A stretch of DNA of 26,659 nucleotides, from assembly GCA_964556705.1 (NCBI GenBank), contig CAZKXX010000049.1, forward strand, positions 1 through 26,659, in the 5' to 3' direction. Shown one piece after another: positions 1-7,355 of the stretch. The position numbers were made by a program, and so were the translations under genes. The notes beneath the pieces were generated by a model. The model saw only the letters and a program-made list of their open reading frames with translations. It searched no databases and was not told the origin of the DNA. This stretch comes from CAZKXX01 sp964556705. GTDB taxonomy: Bacteria > Acidobacteriota > Terriglobia > UBA7540. Within the stretch, counting starts at the first letter, position 1. Each line of letters starts with the position of its first letter.

Positions 1-181
1 GTGTGCCGCGGAGCGCGGCGGTTTTACGCATCCCGAGATTTCGCAGAGGGCACAGATGAGCAAGACAGAAATCAGGATGGGTTGCCGGTGTGGATGTGGC
101 GCTGCGCTTCAAACTACCAGCGCAGAGACCTGCCTGCGGCAGGCAGGCGCCGAGAAGGCGGAAACTGCACCTGCGCCATCC
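1..181. other. Left-edge intergenic stretch, no gene seen
   Basis: No convincing coding region is visible. The stretch holds a short GC hairpin near its left end, a degenerate piece of the dispersed CACAGAGG-type repeat around 44-58, and a CCTGCCTG palindrome at 129-147. The only long open frames run through these repeats and have no family resemblance. It lies downstream of the minus-strand gene that ends at 182. Confidence 0.5.
129..147. repeat. CCTGCCTG palindrome
   Basis: A perfect 8-base inverted repeat, CCTGCCTG and CAGGCAGG, separated by CGG. The same motif appears in nested form at 1631-1668, so it is a repeated element rather than a one-off hairpin. No T-run follows on either strand, so a classical terminator is not supported. 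Confidence 0.7.
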
Positions 182-463
182 TCACACCCCCAGCCGGCGG
201 CGGATTTCGCGTTCGTATTCGGGGAAGTAGCGGCCGATCACAGGCAGGTCGAAGCTTCTGAGAATGGACTCCTTCGGCTCGCGTTCCAGCAGGAACTCGA
301 ACGAGCGGCGGATGAGTTCTTCGGGCGTGGTCTTTCCGCCCGCGAGTTTTTCAAAATCCTCGCGCGCCAGCCCCACCGTGTGGCGCGTCTCGCCGCGCCC
401 ATCAGAGACGGTGGCCTGATACTTCCCTTCCCCCAACTTTTCCACCCGAATCATCGCCGGCAT
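182..463 (-). CDS. Conserved small hypothetical protein (93 aa)
   Basis: A 93-residue soluble protein with no signal peptide or membrane segment. The first half looks like two or three beta strands (MPAMIRVEKLGEGKYQATV). The second half is charged and helical, with the run FLLEREPKESILRSFDLPV followed by a tyrosine- and arginine-rich tail. I believe similar small proteins occur in other bacteria, but I cannot assign a function. The ATG at 463 is supported by a GAGGAGG ribosome-binding site at 477-471 with 7 bases of spacing. It diverges from the TPR gene at 580. Coding is supported by the start context and the non-repetitive amino-acid composition. Confidence 0.7.
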   Translation of the reverse strand: MPAMIRVEKLGEGKYQATVSDGRGETRHTVGLAREDFEKLAGGKTTPEELIRRSFEFLLEREPKESILRSFDLPVIGRYFPEYEREIRRRLGV

Positions 464-484
464 GATGCTTCCTCCTCTCGCAAG

Positions 485-512
485 TTTACACCCGCGCCGG
501 GTGTGCTATCCT
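485..512 (+). promoter_or_regulatory. Candidate promoter for the TPR gene
   Basis: TTTACA (485-490) and TATCCT (507-512) are separated by 16 bases. A TG one base before the -10 box makes it an extended -10. The predicted start of transcription is near 519, giving a leader of about 60 bases. Based on sequence match only. Confidence 0.45.
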
Positions 513-579
513 GCCTCCACTCCGGCAGGGCCCAGAGCGTCGAACAGTTTCCGGACGAGCCAGCGAAGGAGGTGCCGCC

Positions 580-1611
580 GTGCGGAACCGAATCACTCAG
601 GCATGCGAGTGGAGGCGCGCGCCGGCCGGGGCGCTCGCCGTGGCGCTCGGCGCGGCAACGCTCTTCGCCCAGTTCGGCGGCTCGATCGAAGGCCAGATCC
701 GCACCGCCGACAACCAGCCCCTGCCGCCCAACGTCACCGTGCGCCTGGAAGCCGCCGAAGGCGCCTATCTCAATCAGATTTACGTCGGCAGCGACGGACG
801 GTTCACGTTCACCAATCTCGGCGCCGGCATGTACCGGCTGGTGGTGACGGCGGAAGGCTACAAGACCGTTTCGCAGACCGTGGACATGGCCTGGTGGGCC
901 TCGCGCACGCCGACGGTTTATCTCGTGCCGGTGGTGAAGAAGACCGTCACCGAGGACGGCTCGCCCACGGTCGCCGCCTCCGACCTTTCCGCGCCGAAGA
1001 AAGCGCGCGAAGAACTGGAAAAGGGCCTGCGCGATCTCTCGCGCGGAAAACTCGACCCGGCGCGCAAGCATCTGGAGAAGGCCGTGGCGCTGCACGAATG
1101 TTACGTCCGCGCGCAGACGGCGCTGGGCGCGGCGCTGGGCATGAGCGGCGAGTTCGACGCGGCCGAAGCGGCGTTTGCCCAAGCGCTCGCCTGCGACCCG
1201 GGTTTTGTGGAAGCGTATGTCGAACGCGCCGTGCTCCTGAACGCGCGCAAAAAGTACGCGGAGTGCGAAGCGGCCATTCAGGCAGGTCTGGGGAAATTCC
1301 CCAACGAGTGGCGGCTGCACTTCCAGCTCGGCATCGCGCGCGACGGCGCAGGCGATTACCGCGGCGCCGAAGAGTCGTTGCTGAAAGCGCAGCTCATCCA
1401 TCCGGAAGTCCCGCCCGAGTTTCATCTGCGCCTCGCCGACGTTTACCTGAACCTGCGGCGCTATCCGCAGGCGCACGCGGAGCTGGCGAAATACGTGGCC
1501 GCGGCGCCGGAAGGCGCGTACGCTGAGCCCAGCCGCAAAATCATGCAGCAACTGGAGTGGTCGGGCCTGGTCTCTCCCTCGCGCGCGAACGCGGAAGCCA
1601 AGAAGCCGTAG
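580..1611 (+). CDS. Exported TPR protein with carboxypeptidase-like regulatory domain
   Basis: 343 residues. The N-terminus has arginines followed by a hydrophobic run (about residues 15-31), consistent with a signal peptide. Residues about 35-110 resemble a carboxypeptidase-regulatory-like beta-sandwich (GSIEGQIRTADNQPLPPNVTV, then GRFTFTNLGAGMYRLVV). Residues about 145-310 are helical TPR-type repeats (for example AKALAC-type segments around AEAAFAQALACDPGFVEAY). This pairing is common in Acidobacteria and probably serves protein-protein contacts outside the cytoplasm; substrate unknown. The start is GTG at 580, behind AAGGAGG at 566-572 with 7 bases of spacing. The TAG stop at 1609-1611 is the first three bases of a repeat that is also found at the end of the M50 protease gene. 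Confidence 0.85.
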   Translation: MRNRITQACEWRRAPAGALAVALGAATLFAQFGGSIEGQIRTADNQPLPPNVTVRLEAAEGAYLNQIYVGSDGRFTFTNLGAGMYRLVVTAEGYKTVSQTVDMAWWASRTPTVYLVPVVKKTVTEDGSPTVAASDLSAPKKAREELEKGLRDLSRGKLDPARKHLEKAVALHECYVRAQTALGAALGMSGEFDAAEAAFAQALACDPGFVEAYVERAVLLNARKKYAECEAAIQAGLGKFPNEWRLHFQLGIARDGAGDYRGAEESLLKAQLIHPEVPPEFHLRLADVYLNLRRYPQAHAELAKYVAAAPEGAYAEPSRKIMQQLEWSGLVSPSRANAEAKKP

Positions 1612-1668
1612 CGCAGGTCTGCTTTGTGACCCTGCCTGCGCCTGCCTGCGGCAGGCAGAGCAGGCAGG
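1609..1668. repeat. Stop-codon-spanning CGCAGGTC element fused to nested CCTGCCTG palindrome
   Basis: Begins with TAGCGCAGGTCTG, whose TAG is the stop codon of the TPR gene, followed by CTTTGTGACC. The left arm CGCAGGTC (1612-1619) and loop TGCTTTGT match the element at 23880-23903. The right arm is altered and runs into a nested palindrome: CCTGCCTG (1631-1638) pairs with CAGGCAGG (1661-1668), and inside it CTGCCTG (1642-1648) pairs with CAGGCAG (1652-1658). The stem is long but has no T-tract, so any role in transcript ending would not be by the standard intrinsic mechanism. Confidence 0.7.
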
Positions 1669-1707
1669 CTGCGGCTTTTCCCGGCGACATCGGTTGCGGC
1701 CGTTCGC

Positions 1708-1808
1708 GGCAGCACAAGCCGCGGGTCAGAAAACAGACCCGCGCGACCTGCTCGGGTTCCACAGGCGGCAGCACAAGCCGCGGGTCGGAAAACAGACCCG
1801 CGCGACCT
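1708..1808. repeat. Two tandem copies of a 42-base palindromic repeat
   Basis: Copies at 1708-1749 and 1767-1808 differ at one position and have a 59-base period. Each contains an 8-base stem CGCGGGTC/GACCCGCG around an 8-base loop (AGAAAACA or GGAAAACA), preceded by GGCAGCACAAGC. The same unit in opposite orientation occurs at 23809-23832, so this is a dispersed family. Confidence 0.85.
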
Positions 1809-2226
1809 CGCCGCCCGAATTTCCTGTTCGTCTCCGGCCCTCTGTTTCAATAGGCTAGAACTGTGGCGTGGCGACTCTGGTGTGGAGTCACTTCACCTCC
1901 TGCTCGAACGCTGAAATCCGCACAGGTGACCGACCACTCGATGCGCTTCAAGGGACGCAAGGGAGTCCTGTACGAGTACTGGGTGTTTTCGGAGGAATCG
2001 CCCGGAGGAAATGCTTCGATGTCCGGGCCGCATTACCACCAGAACTGAGGGGCTGAGTCAGAAACTGCTTCGCCACAGAGGCACGGAGACACAGACAAGA
2101 ACATTTTGCTGTGATCTCCGTGCCTCTGTGGTCAGAACGCCTCACTCTCGCAGCGCAGATCTTCGGCGGGGTTCCGGTGACCCGCAAGAGGCGAGAAACG
2201 GGGTCCTGCTGTCCACACTTGATTCC
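1809..2226. other. Gene-poor stretch upstream of vapBC
   Basis: About 420 bases without a gene I can defend. Two overlapping short plus-strand frames (about 1863-2048 and 1868-2056, near 60 residues each) show no recognisable family, and only one could be real; they may be debris of an older gene. The stretch also contains the perfect 17-base inverted repeat at 2073-2131. The right end leads into the vapB promoter. Confidence 0.4.
2073..2131. repeat. 17-base perfect inverted repeat of the CACAGAGGCAC family
   Basis: CCACAGAGGCACGGAGA (2073-2089) is exactly complementary to 2115-2131. Just inside it, CACAG (2090-2094) pairs with CTGTG (2109-2113) after a one-base bulge, leaving a loop of 14 bases. 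Related fragments are at 44-58, 7356-7371 and 14904-14938. I have seen this type of sequence repeatedly in intergenic regions of environmental genomes; its function is unknown. Confidence 0.75.
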
Positions 2227-2260
2227 ACACATTCTGATGTGTAACAATGTGGGGAGGAGG
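2219..2260 (+). promoter_or_regulatory. vapB promoter/operator region and ribosome-binding site
   Basis: A perfect inverted repeat ACACAT-TCTG-ATGTGT at 2227-2242 lies between a weak -35-like TTGATT (2219-2224) and a poor -10-like TAACAA (2242-2247). GGAGGAGG (2253-2260) is the ribosome-binding site for ATG 2271. VapB-type antitoxins usually repress their own operon, so the palindrome is a plausible operator; this is an inference. Confidence 0.4.
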
Positions 2261-2270
2261 TGACGGCCTC

Positions 2271-2471
2271 ATGCCTACCAACCTCGCGATTGACGACCGA
2301 CTGATTGAGGAGGCCCGCCGCACCGGGGGGCACAAGACCAAGAAAGCCGCCGTCACCGCGGCACTTGAGGAATACATCAAGCAGCGGAAACGGCTCCGAG
2401 TCCTCTCCCTCTTCGGAACCATCGACTACGATCCCAAGTACGATTACAAAGCCGAGCGGCATCGCCGATGA
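2271..2471 (+). CDS. vapB: VapB-type antitoxin
   Basis: A 66-residue protein with a ribbon-helix-helix-like N-terminus (TNLAIDDRLIEEARR, then KKAAVTAALEEYIKQRKR), the usual DNA-binding module of the VapB/DUF2191 antitoxin group. The C-terminus (SLFGTIDYDPKYDYKAERHRR) would be the toxin-binding tail. It should neutralise the VapC protein encoded next and repress the shared promoter. ATG 2271 is preferred over the in-frame GTG at 2247 because GGAGGAGG at 2253-2260 is placed for it with 10 bases of spacing. The stop overlaps the vapC start (ATGA), the normal arrangement for translational coupling in VapBC modules. Confidence 0.85.
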   Translation: MPTNLAIDDRLIEEARRTGGHKTKKAAVTAALEEYIKQRKRLRVLSLFGTIDYDPKYDYKAERHRR

Positions 2472-2911
2472 CCGTCCTGACCGACACGTCGGTGTGGTCG
2501 CTGGCGCTGCGCCGGCACCGGAGGGATTTGAGCGCCGGGCAGGAAATCGTCCGCCGCGAACTCGCCGACCTGATCCGTGGCGGGATGGTCCGACTGATCG
2601 GCCCCGTCAGGCAGGAGCTCCTTTCCGGAATCCGGTCGGAGGGCCAATTCGAACGACTCCGCCATCAGTTGAGTTACTTCGATGACGTCCCCCTCGTGAC
2701 CGAAGACTTCGAGGAGGCCGCCAGGGCCAGCAATCGCTGCCGCGCCGCCGGCGTGACGGGATCGAACACCGATTTCCTCATTTGCGCCGTGGCGATGCGG
2801 CACGAGTGGCCCATTTTCACCACCGACCGTGACTTCACCGTCTACGCGAAGCACCTTCCCATCGCGCTCCACGCGCCCCGCACGGGCCGAGCGCAGACTC
2901 CCGGCTCATAA
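2468..2911 (+). CDS. vapC: VapC-type PIN-domain ribonuclease toxin
   Basis: 147 residues, full length for a PIN-domain toxin. The acidic active-site residues are all visible: D6 (LTDTSVW), E50 (RQELLSG), D102 (NTDFLI) and D120 (FTTDRDF). PIN toxins of this kind are magnesium-dependent ribonucleases that cleave tRNA or rRNA when the antitoxin is degraded; the RNA target here cannot be read from sequence. The start ATG overlaps the vapB stop by one base. The gene converges with the FAD oxidase gene, which ends 6 bases downstream on the opposite strand. The module looks intact. Confidence 0.9.
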   Translation: MTVLTDTSVWSLALRRHRRDLSAGQEIVRRELADLIRGGMVRLIGPVRQELLSGIRSEGQFERLRHQLSYFDDVPLVTEDFEEAARASNRCRAAGVTGSNTDFLICAVAMRHEWPIFTTDRDFTVYAKHLPIALHAPRTGRAQTPGS

Positions 2912-2917
2912 GCGTCC

Positions 2918-4333
2918 TCAGGCCGCAGGCCGGATATTCTGGTTCAGCCGGAAGAGGTTCTCCGGGTCGTACTTCCTCTTGGTTTCTCGCAGCCGCTGGT
3001 AGTTCTGTCGGTAGTTGAGCCGGACGCTCGCCTCGTCGTCGTCGGAAGTGAGGTTGATGTAGCTCCCCGCTTCCGAATGGGGGCGCAAAGCCTCGAAGTA
3101 TTCGCGCACCCAGCGGATGTTCCGTTCGTTGTCAGCCGCATCGCGCCAGGCGCCGGCGACGTTCACGAGGAACGCGGCGTCCCGAAAGGGATAGGCGGTC
3201 GCATCCGGCGCCACGCGCCCGGCGGCGCCGTCGGTCGGCATGATGAACGTCCCTGACTCGATGGTCGGTGTTTTCGCGCCGTGCTCGACGTGTGCCTGGA
3301 TCGCCCCGTCCGTCAGTCGCCGCACGTTGTTTCCCTTCCAGTATTGCTGGAGCCCGGCGGGCAGGAGTTCGTCGAACAGCGTGTTGACGACCGGGAACGG
3401 CAGGCGAGCGAGGAACGAGCCCGCGAAGCGGCCCCATTTCTGGAGAGGCTTCAGGACTTCCTCCCCTTTCGCCAAGTCGCCGCTCCAGCAGACGACTGCG
3501 GCCGCTACGGGCTTGCCGTGCCACTCCGCGGCGATAAACGGCAGGGGCGCCGCCTTGGTGATCCCGAGAATGACCCCCAATTCTTCCGGCGCCTTGGCGA
3601 TGAAGTCGCGATAGGCGCCGAGGACGCCGGCTTCGAGCGGATAGAACACCGCTCCGCCGTAGATGTCCGCCACCGGATGCAGGCGGAACTCAAAGGACGT
3701 GACGACGCCGAAGTTGCCGCCGCCGCCCCGGATGGCCCAGAACAGGTCCTTTTCGCGTTCCTCGCTGCACGTCACAAAACTGCCGTCGGCCAGGACCACG
3801 TCCGCCGAGAGAAGGTTGTCGCAAGAGAGGCCGAAGCGACGCGTCAGATGGCCCACGCCTCCGCCGAGCGTGAGCCCGGCGATCCCCGTGGTCGAAACCA
3901 CCCCGGCGGGCACGGCCATTCCGAACGCGTACGTGTTGTGATTCAGGTCGCTCAGGAGGCAGCCACCTTCGGCGCGGACGGTGCGGCGTTCCGGGTCAAC
4001 CCGGATGCCTTTCATGCGGCGCAGGTCGATCACCAGACCGCCGTCGCAGGTCCCGAAACCGGGGACGCTGTGGCCGCCTCCGCGCACGGCCAGCAGAAGA
4101 TGGTGCGCGCGGGCGAACTTGACGCCTGCCATCACGTCGGCCACACCCGCGGCGTGAAGCATCAGCGCCGGCCGGCGGTCGTGCATGCCGTTGTAAACCT
4201 TGCGGGCTTCGTCGTAGTCCGCGTCGTTCGGCCGGATGAGCGCGCCACGCACGCTCTTCTGGAATTCCTGGACCGCTTTCTCGTCAACCACCTCCTCGAC
4301 GGCTGTGCGGGCTTTCGGATTCGACTTGGACAT
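2918..4333 (-). CDS. FAD-dependent oxidase, berberine-bridge type
   Basis: 471 residues. The FAD-binding half contains AVRGGGHSVPG with H88, the usual site of 8-alpha-histidyl FAD attachment, followed by TLGGGVGHL and RGGGGNFGVVTSFEF. The C-terminal BBE motif (YDPENLFRLNQNI) is intact. At the position where doubly attached enzymes carry Cys, this protein appears to have Val146, so a single covalent FAD link is expected. Relatives oxidise sugars or alcohols or secondary metabolites with release of hydrogen peroxide; the substrate is unknown. There is no signal peptide. ATG 4333 is chosen over the longer frame from 4408 because GGGAGG lies just upstream and family homology begins after it. It is co-directional with the DUF3303-like gene, 159 bases upstream. 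Confidence 0.88.
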   Translation of the reverse strand: MSKSNPKARTAVEEVVDEKAVQEFQKSVRGALIRPNDADYDEARKVYNGMHDRRPALMLHAAGVADVMAGVKFARAHHLLLAVRGGGHSVPGFGTCDGGLVIDLRRMKGIRVDPERRTVRAEGGCLLSDLNHNTYAFGMAVPAGVVSTTGIAGLTLGGGVGHLTRRFGLSCDNLLSADVVLADGSFVTCSEEREKDLFWAIRGGGGNFGVVTSFEFRLHPVADIYGGAVFYPLEAGVLGAYRDFIAKAPEELGVILGITKAAPLPFIAAEWHGKPVAAAVVCWSGDLAKGEEVLKPLQKWGRFAGSFLARLPFPVVNTLFDELLPAGLQQYWKGNNVRRLTDGAIQAHVEHGAKTPTIESGTFIMPTDGAAGRVAPDATAYPFRDAAFLVNVAGAWRDAADNERNIRWVREYFEALRPHSEAGSYINLTSDDDEASVRLNYRQNYQRLRETKRKYDPENLFRLNQNIRPAA

Positions 4334-4492
4334 TCCGGCCTCCCGAATTGAAGTTGGTTCGGCTGCCGCGCCGAACGACGCAGCGGCCTCTTCCCAGCAT
4401 CGAGCCAACAGAAAGGCCGATTGCTCCCTTGACGGGCTGGAACGGAAATCAGCGCGCCCGGGGTACCGGCATGTCGTCCCTTGGTGACCGAC

Positions 4493-4792
4493 TCAGCCCC
4501 ACTTCTTGGCGAGAGCCTCGAGGCCGGCTTTGGACAGGTCTTCCGGACCCATCACGATGTGAAACTGGCAGTCCGCGTTGAAGGTCAGGAAGAATGGCTC
4601 CGCGAACTTCGGGACCTGGGACGGCTCCGCAACATCCACAATCAGGATGGCGCCGCGCCGCCCGTTGTAGTTGGTGAAATAAACGGCTTCCGGCTTGAGG
4701 TCTTCGAGAATCTTCTGAAGCTTCTTTCCCGCCGACCCGTCGCGAACCAGGGTGTTGAAAGGCTCGTGCGGCAATTGGGCGTGCAAAAGCAT
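4493..4792 (-). CDS. DUF3303-like small protein
   Basis: 99 residues. The sequence (KPEAVYFTNYNGRRGAILIVD, then AEPFFLTFNADCQFHIVM and a helical C-terminus) matches, from memory, a family of small alpha/beta proteins often labelled DUF3303 or, with little basis, panthothenate synthetase. No catalytic role is known to me. Two ATGs compete: 4798 is only one base from the GGAGG at 4804-4800, while 4792 has 7 bases of spacing, so 4792 is preferred. It follows the TPR gene on the same strand by 41 bases, so the two are probably co-transcribed. Confidence 0.75.
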   Translation of the reverse strand: MLLHAQLPHEPFNTLVRDGSAGKKLQKILEDLKPEAVYFTNYNGRRGAILIVDVAEPSQVPKFAEPFFLTFNADCQFHIVMGPEDLSKAGLEALAKKWG

Positions 4793-4833
4793 TCGCATGC
4801 CTCCCCCTAATTCAGGAATTTGAATTTCAACCA

Positions 4834-6486
4834 CTACGCCTTCGCGTACTCGGCCAGGAACTGCTCGGCCTCACGAAGCTCCGGCCGTTCGCCGTCGCCC
4901 GTTTTGGCGAGTTCCACGAGCTTCGTGTAGAAGTGCCGCGCCCGCAGACGGTCGCCGGCCTCGCGGGCCGCGCGCGCGGCGCCGTAAAGCGCTCGCAGGC
5001 GGTTCGGCGAGCGTTCGAGCACGGCTTCGAATTCCGCCAAGGCCTGCGACGGGCGTTTCATTTCAAGCAGCATCTCTCCCAGCAGTTCGCGCGCCGGGAC
5101 GATGGGCCCCGGCGTGACGGGATGCTTCTCCGTCGCGTCTTCCAGGTCCGCGGCGGCGCGCAACTGCTTCAGCGCTTCTTCCTGCCGGCCTTCCGCCCAG
5201 GTGGTCCACGCGGCCACAATCTGGCGCTGAATTTCCACCTGGTCCGCCCAGTAGGGTTCCTTCTCCTTGAGCAGGATTTCGCGATAGGCCTCGAGCTTTT
5301 CGATGGCCGGCTTCGCCTCCGCGGCTTTGCCGGTGCGCGCCGCGGCCAGTCCGCTGGCGAAGTAAAAGTTCGCATCCGCCCAGGCGAACCGGCCGCCTGG
5401 CAACTCCCCGGCCGGCGGCACCAGCGAGGCCGCTTCGTGCCAGGCGCGCCGCTCGATGGCGTAGCGCGCCGGCATGGTCGCGACCGCGAAGACCCCGGCA
5501 AAATAGAGCGGCGAAGTCTTCTGTGCCGGAGGCGGCATCCGCTCAAGCAGTTCTCGCGCCTTCGAGTCGCGCGCCGTCTGGAGGTAGGCGTACATCAGGT
5601 AGTCCATCGCGTGGCGCTCCTCGCCGGGGTCTTTCGCCTTGCGCGCCGCGGCGGCCGAGTCGAGGTTCGAAGCGATGGATTCCTCCCACATTCCCAGCCG
5701 CGTGAAGATGTGCGAAGGCATGTGGAGCGCGTGGGCGGACTCGGGCGCGACTTTCGCATAGCGGCGCGCCGCTTCCAACGCGCGGTGGGCGAGCGGAGGA
5801 TAGTCGTACGCGTGGATGACGTAATGCGCCAGTCCCGGATGCTCCGGGTATTTGGCGAAAATCGGTTCGAGCAGCTCGCCGGACTTTTTCTGCCGCACGA
5901 GTTCTTTATCCGGCGGGAGCGCCGCCGCCGTTCCCTGCAAGGCGAGCGCGTAGAAGACGGTCGCTTCGAGGTCATGCGGATAGCGGCGATGCAGCTCCTC
6001 CATCGCCTTTTCGTAAGCCTCGACGCGCGCCACGTGGTCCACCGTGGAGTGGTCCTTGTAGAAGGTTTCGATGGCAGCGATCCAGTCGCGCTCGCGGGCG
6101 GTCCTGGCGCCGAGCGCCTTGGCTTTTTCCACAGCCGCCCAGGCGGCCTTCAGGTCTTCCGGCCCCGGCCGCACCCAGAGCGGATGGTAGCGCGACATGG
6201 CGATTCCCCAGTAGGCCATCGCGCAGTCGGGGTCTTTGTGTGCGACTTCCGCAAAAGTCTCCTCCGCCGCCGAGTACCAGAACGAATGGAGCAGGGCCAC
6301 GGCGGTGTTGAAGAGCGGCTGCACGGACTCGCTGCACGAGACCAGGAACTCCACCCTGCCCAGGCGGTCGAGCTGGACGGGCCCGTGGTCGTGATGATGC
6401 TGATGAGATTCCTGGGCGAGTACCGGAAGGCCAGCCACCAGGCCGGCAAAGAGGGTTGTTGCCCAAAGCCCGTGGATGCGCTTCAT
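4834..6486 (-). CDS. Exported TPR-repeat protein with His-rich N-terminus
   Basis: 550 residues. A signal peptide (MKRIHGLWATTLFAGLVAGL, cleavage probably after VLAQ) is followed by a histidine cluster (SHQHHHDHG) that could bind metal. Helical repeats fill the rest. The segment SFWYSAAEETFAEVAHKDPDCAMAY and the following GIAMSRYHPLW are typical of a TPR family I recognise in Acidobacteria and relatives. The role is unknown, probably periplasmic or secreted scaffolding. ATG 6486 is supported by GGAGG five bases upstream; the longer frame to 6630 is not. The coding strand is minus: the long opposite frame here is an arginine-rich shadow. Confidence 0.85.
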   Translation of the reverse strand: MKRIHGLWATTLFAGLVAGLPVLAQESHQHHHDHGPVQLDRLGRVEFLVSCSESVQPLFNTAVALLHSFWYSAAEETFAEVAHKDPDCAMAYWGIAMSRYHPLWVRPGPEDLKAAWAAVEKAKALGARTARERDWIAAIETFYKDHSTVDHVARVEAYEKAMEELHRRYPHDLEATVFYALALQGTAAALPPDKELVRQKKSGELLEPIFAKYPEHPGLAHYVIHAYDYPPLAHRALEAARRYAKVAPESAHALHMPSHIFTRLGMWEESIASNLDSAAAARKAKDPGEERHAMDYLMYAYLQTARDSKARELLERMPPPAQKTSPLYFAGVFAVATMPARYAIERRAWHEAASLVPPAGELPGGRFAWADANFYFASGLAAARTGKAAEAKPAIEKLEAYREILLKEKEPYWADQVEIQRQIVAAWTTWAEGRQEEALKQLRAAADLEDATEKHPVTPGPIVPARELLGEMLLEMKRPSQALAEFEAVLERSPNRLRALYGAARAAREAGDRLRARHFYTKLVELAKTGDGERPELREAEQFLAEYAKA

Positions 6487-6668
6487 GGAGACCTCCGATT
6501 GGAAACGGGATGCCGGAAGGATTCTAAGCGAGAGATTCGGGCGGGTCAACTCAAGGAGGGGCAACACCCGAATCGCAAGGCGCCTGAGAAGGCACGCTGG
6601 TCCGCGAAATATGCGCGCAGGAGCTCGCATACGGAGTAAAATGGACCCGGAGTCGGGGGTCGCCGGCC

Positions 6669-6971
6669 ATGGGTCAAGCCAGAATTGACATCCCGAATGA
6701 CAGACTCACGGAATTCTGCCGCAGGCATCGCGTCCGCAAGCTGGCGCTGTTCGGCTCCGCCCTGCGCGAAGACTTCACTCGGGCCAGCGACGTGGACGTG
6801 CTGGTTGAATTCGAACCCGGGCACGTCCCTGGCCTGAACTTTTTCGCCATGGAGCGGGAACTTTCCGAAATTTTCGGCCGGAAAGTGGACCTGAACACTC
6901 CTCAGTTCCTGAGCCGTTACCTCCGTGACCGGGCGCTCGCCGAGGCTGAGGTGAAATATGTCGCGCCGTGA
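6669..6971 (+). CDS. mntA: MntA-type nucleotidyltransferase antitoxin
   Basis: 100 residues, a minimal nucleotidyltransferase. The signature G29-S30, ten residues, D41-x-D43 (LFGSALREDFTRASDVDV) is complete, so it is likely catalytically active. MntA proteins neutralise their HepT partner by adding AMP groups to a tyrosine near the HepT active site. The gene overlaps the hepT start by 14 bases, which implies coupled translation. The start at 6669 has only a weak ribosome-binding sequence, so an alternative start is possible. Confidence 0.88.
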   Translation: MGQARIDIPNDRLTEFCRRHRVRKLALFGSALREDFTRASDVDVLVEFEPGHVPGLNFFAMERELSEIFGRKVDLNTPQFLSRYLRDRALAEAEVKYVAP

Positions 6972-7308
6972 CCCCACGGTGCGACTCCGGCACATGCTGG
7001 ATCACGCCCGCGAAGCCGCCGCGATGGCGCGCGGGAGGGCGCGCGGCGATCTCGACACGGACCGTCAATTCAACCTTGCCCTGGTGCGGCTGCTGGAAAT
7101 TGTGGGTGAGGCAGCAGGACGAATGACGTCCGCCGAACAGGACCTCTACGCTGAGATTCCGTGGGCCGATATTGTGGGACTGCGCAATCGCCTCATCCAC
7201 GGATACGACAACGTGGACTTTGACATTCTGTGGCAGATTGTGACGCGCGACCTTCCGCCCCTGATTCAAAACCTCGAAAAAATCCTCGCCTCGAACGACA
7301 ACCCGTAG
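6958..7308 (+). CDS. hepT: HepT-type HEPN ribonuclease toxin
   Basis: 116 residues, all-helical HEPN (DUF86) protein. The active-site motif R76-x4-H81-x-Y83 (RNRLIHGY) is intact; Y83 is the expected site of AMPylation by MntA. The upstream conserved stretch LLEIVGEAAGRM is also typical. HepT toxins act as RNases on cellular RNA when not modified. It is the second gene of the pair with mntA at 6669. It lies tail to tail with the minus-strand permease gene, leaving a 70-base gap that contains a piece of the CACAGAGG-type repeat. Confidence 0.9.
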   Translation: MSRRDPTVRLRHMLDHAREAAAMARGRARGDLDTDRQFNLALVRLLEIVGEAAGRMTSAEQDLYAEIPWADIVGLRNRLIHGYDNVDFDILWQIVTRDLPPLIQNLEKILASNDNP

Positions 7309-7355
7309 GGTCAAGGTCGGAGCCTGAAGGAGAGGCCACGCCTGCCTCATCGATG

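Noticed and set aside
451..1551. A 366-residue minus-strand frame and a 354-residue plus-strand frame
   Set aside because: Both overlap the TPR gene at 580-1611 in other frames and have shadow-type arginine-rich composition.
1708..1808. Possible CRISPR array
   Set aside because: Only two direct copies exist, the intervening 17 bases are too short for a spacer, the repeats are palindromic and also dispersed elsewhere, and no cas gene is present.
1863..2056. Two overlapping frames of about 60 residues
   Set aside because: Neither shows a recognisable family or a good ribosome-binding site, and they exclude each other; kept only as part of the gene-poor stretch.
4933..6639. A 568-residue open frame on the plus strand
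   Set aside because: It is antisense to the exported TPR protein. Its composition (Arg, Gly, Phe, Val) is that of a reverse-frame shadow.
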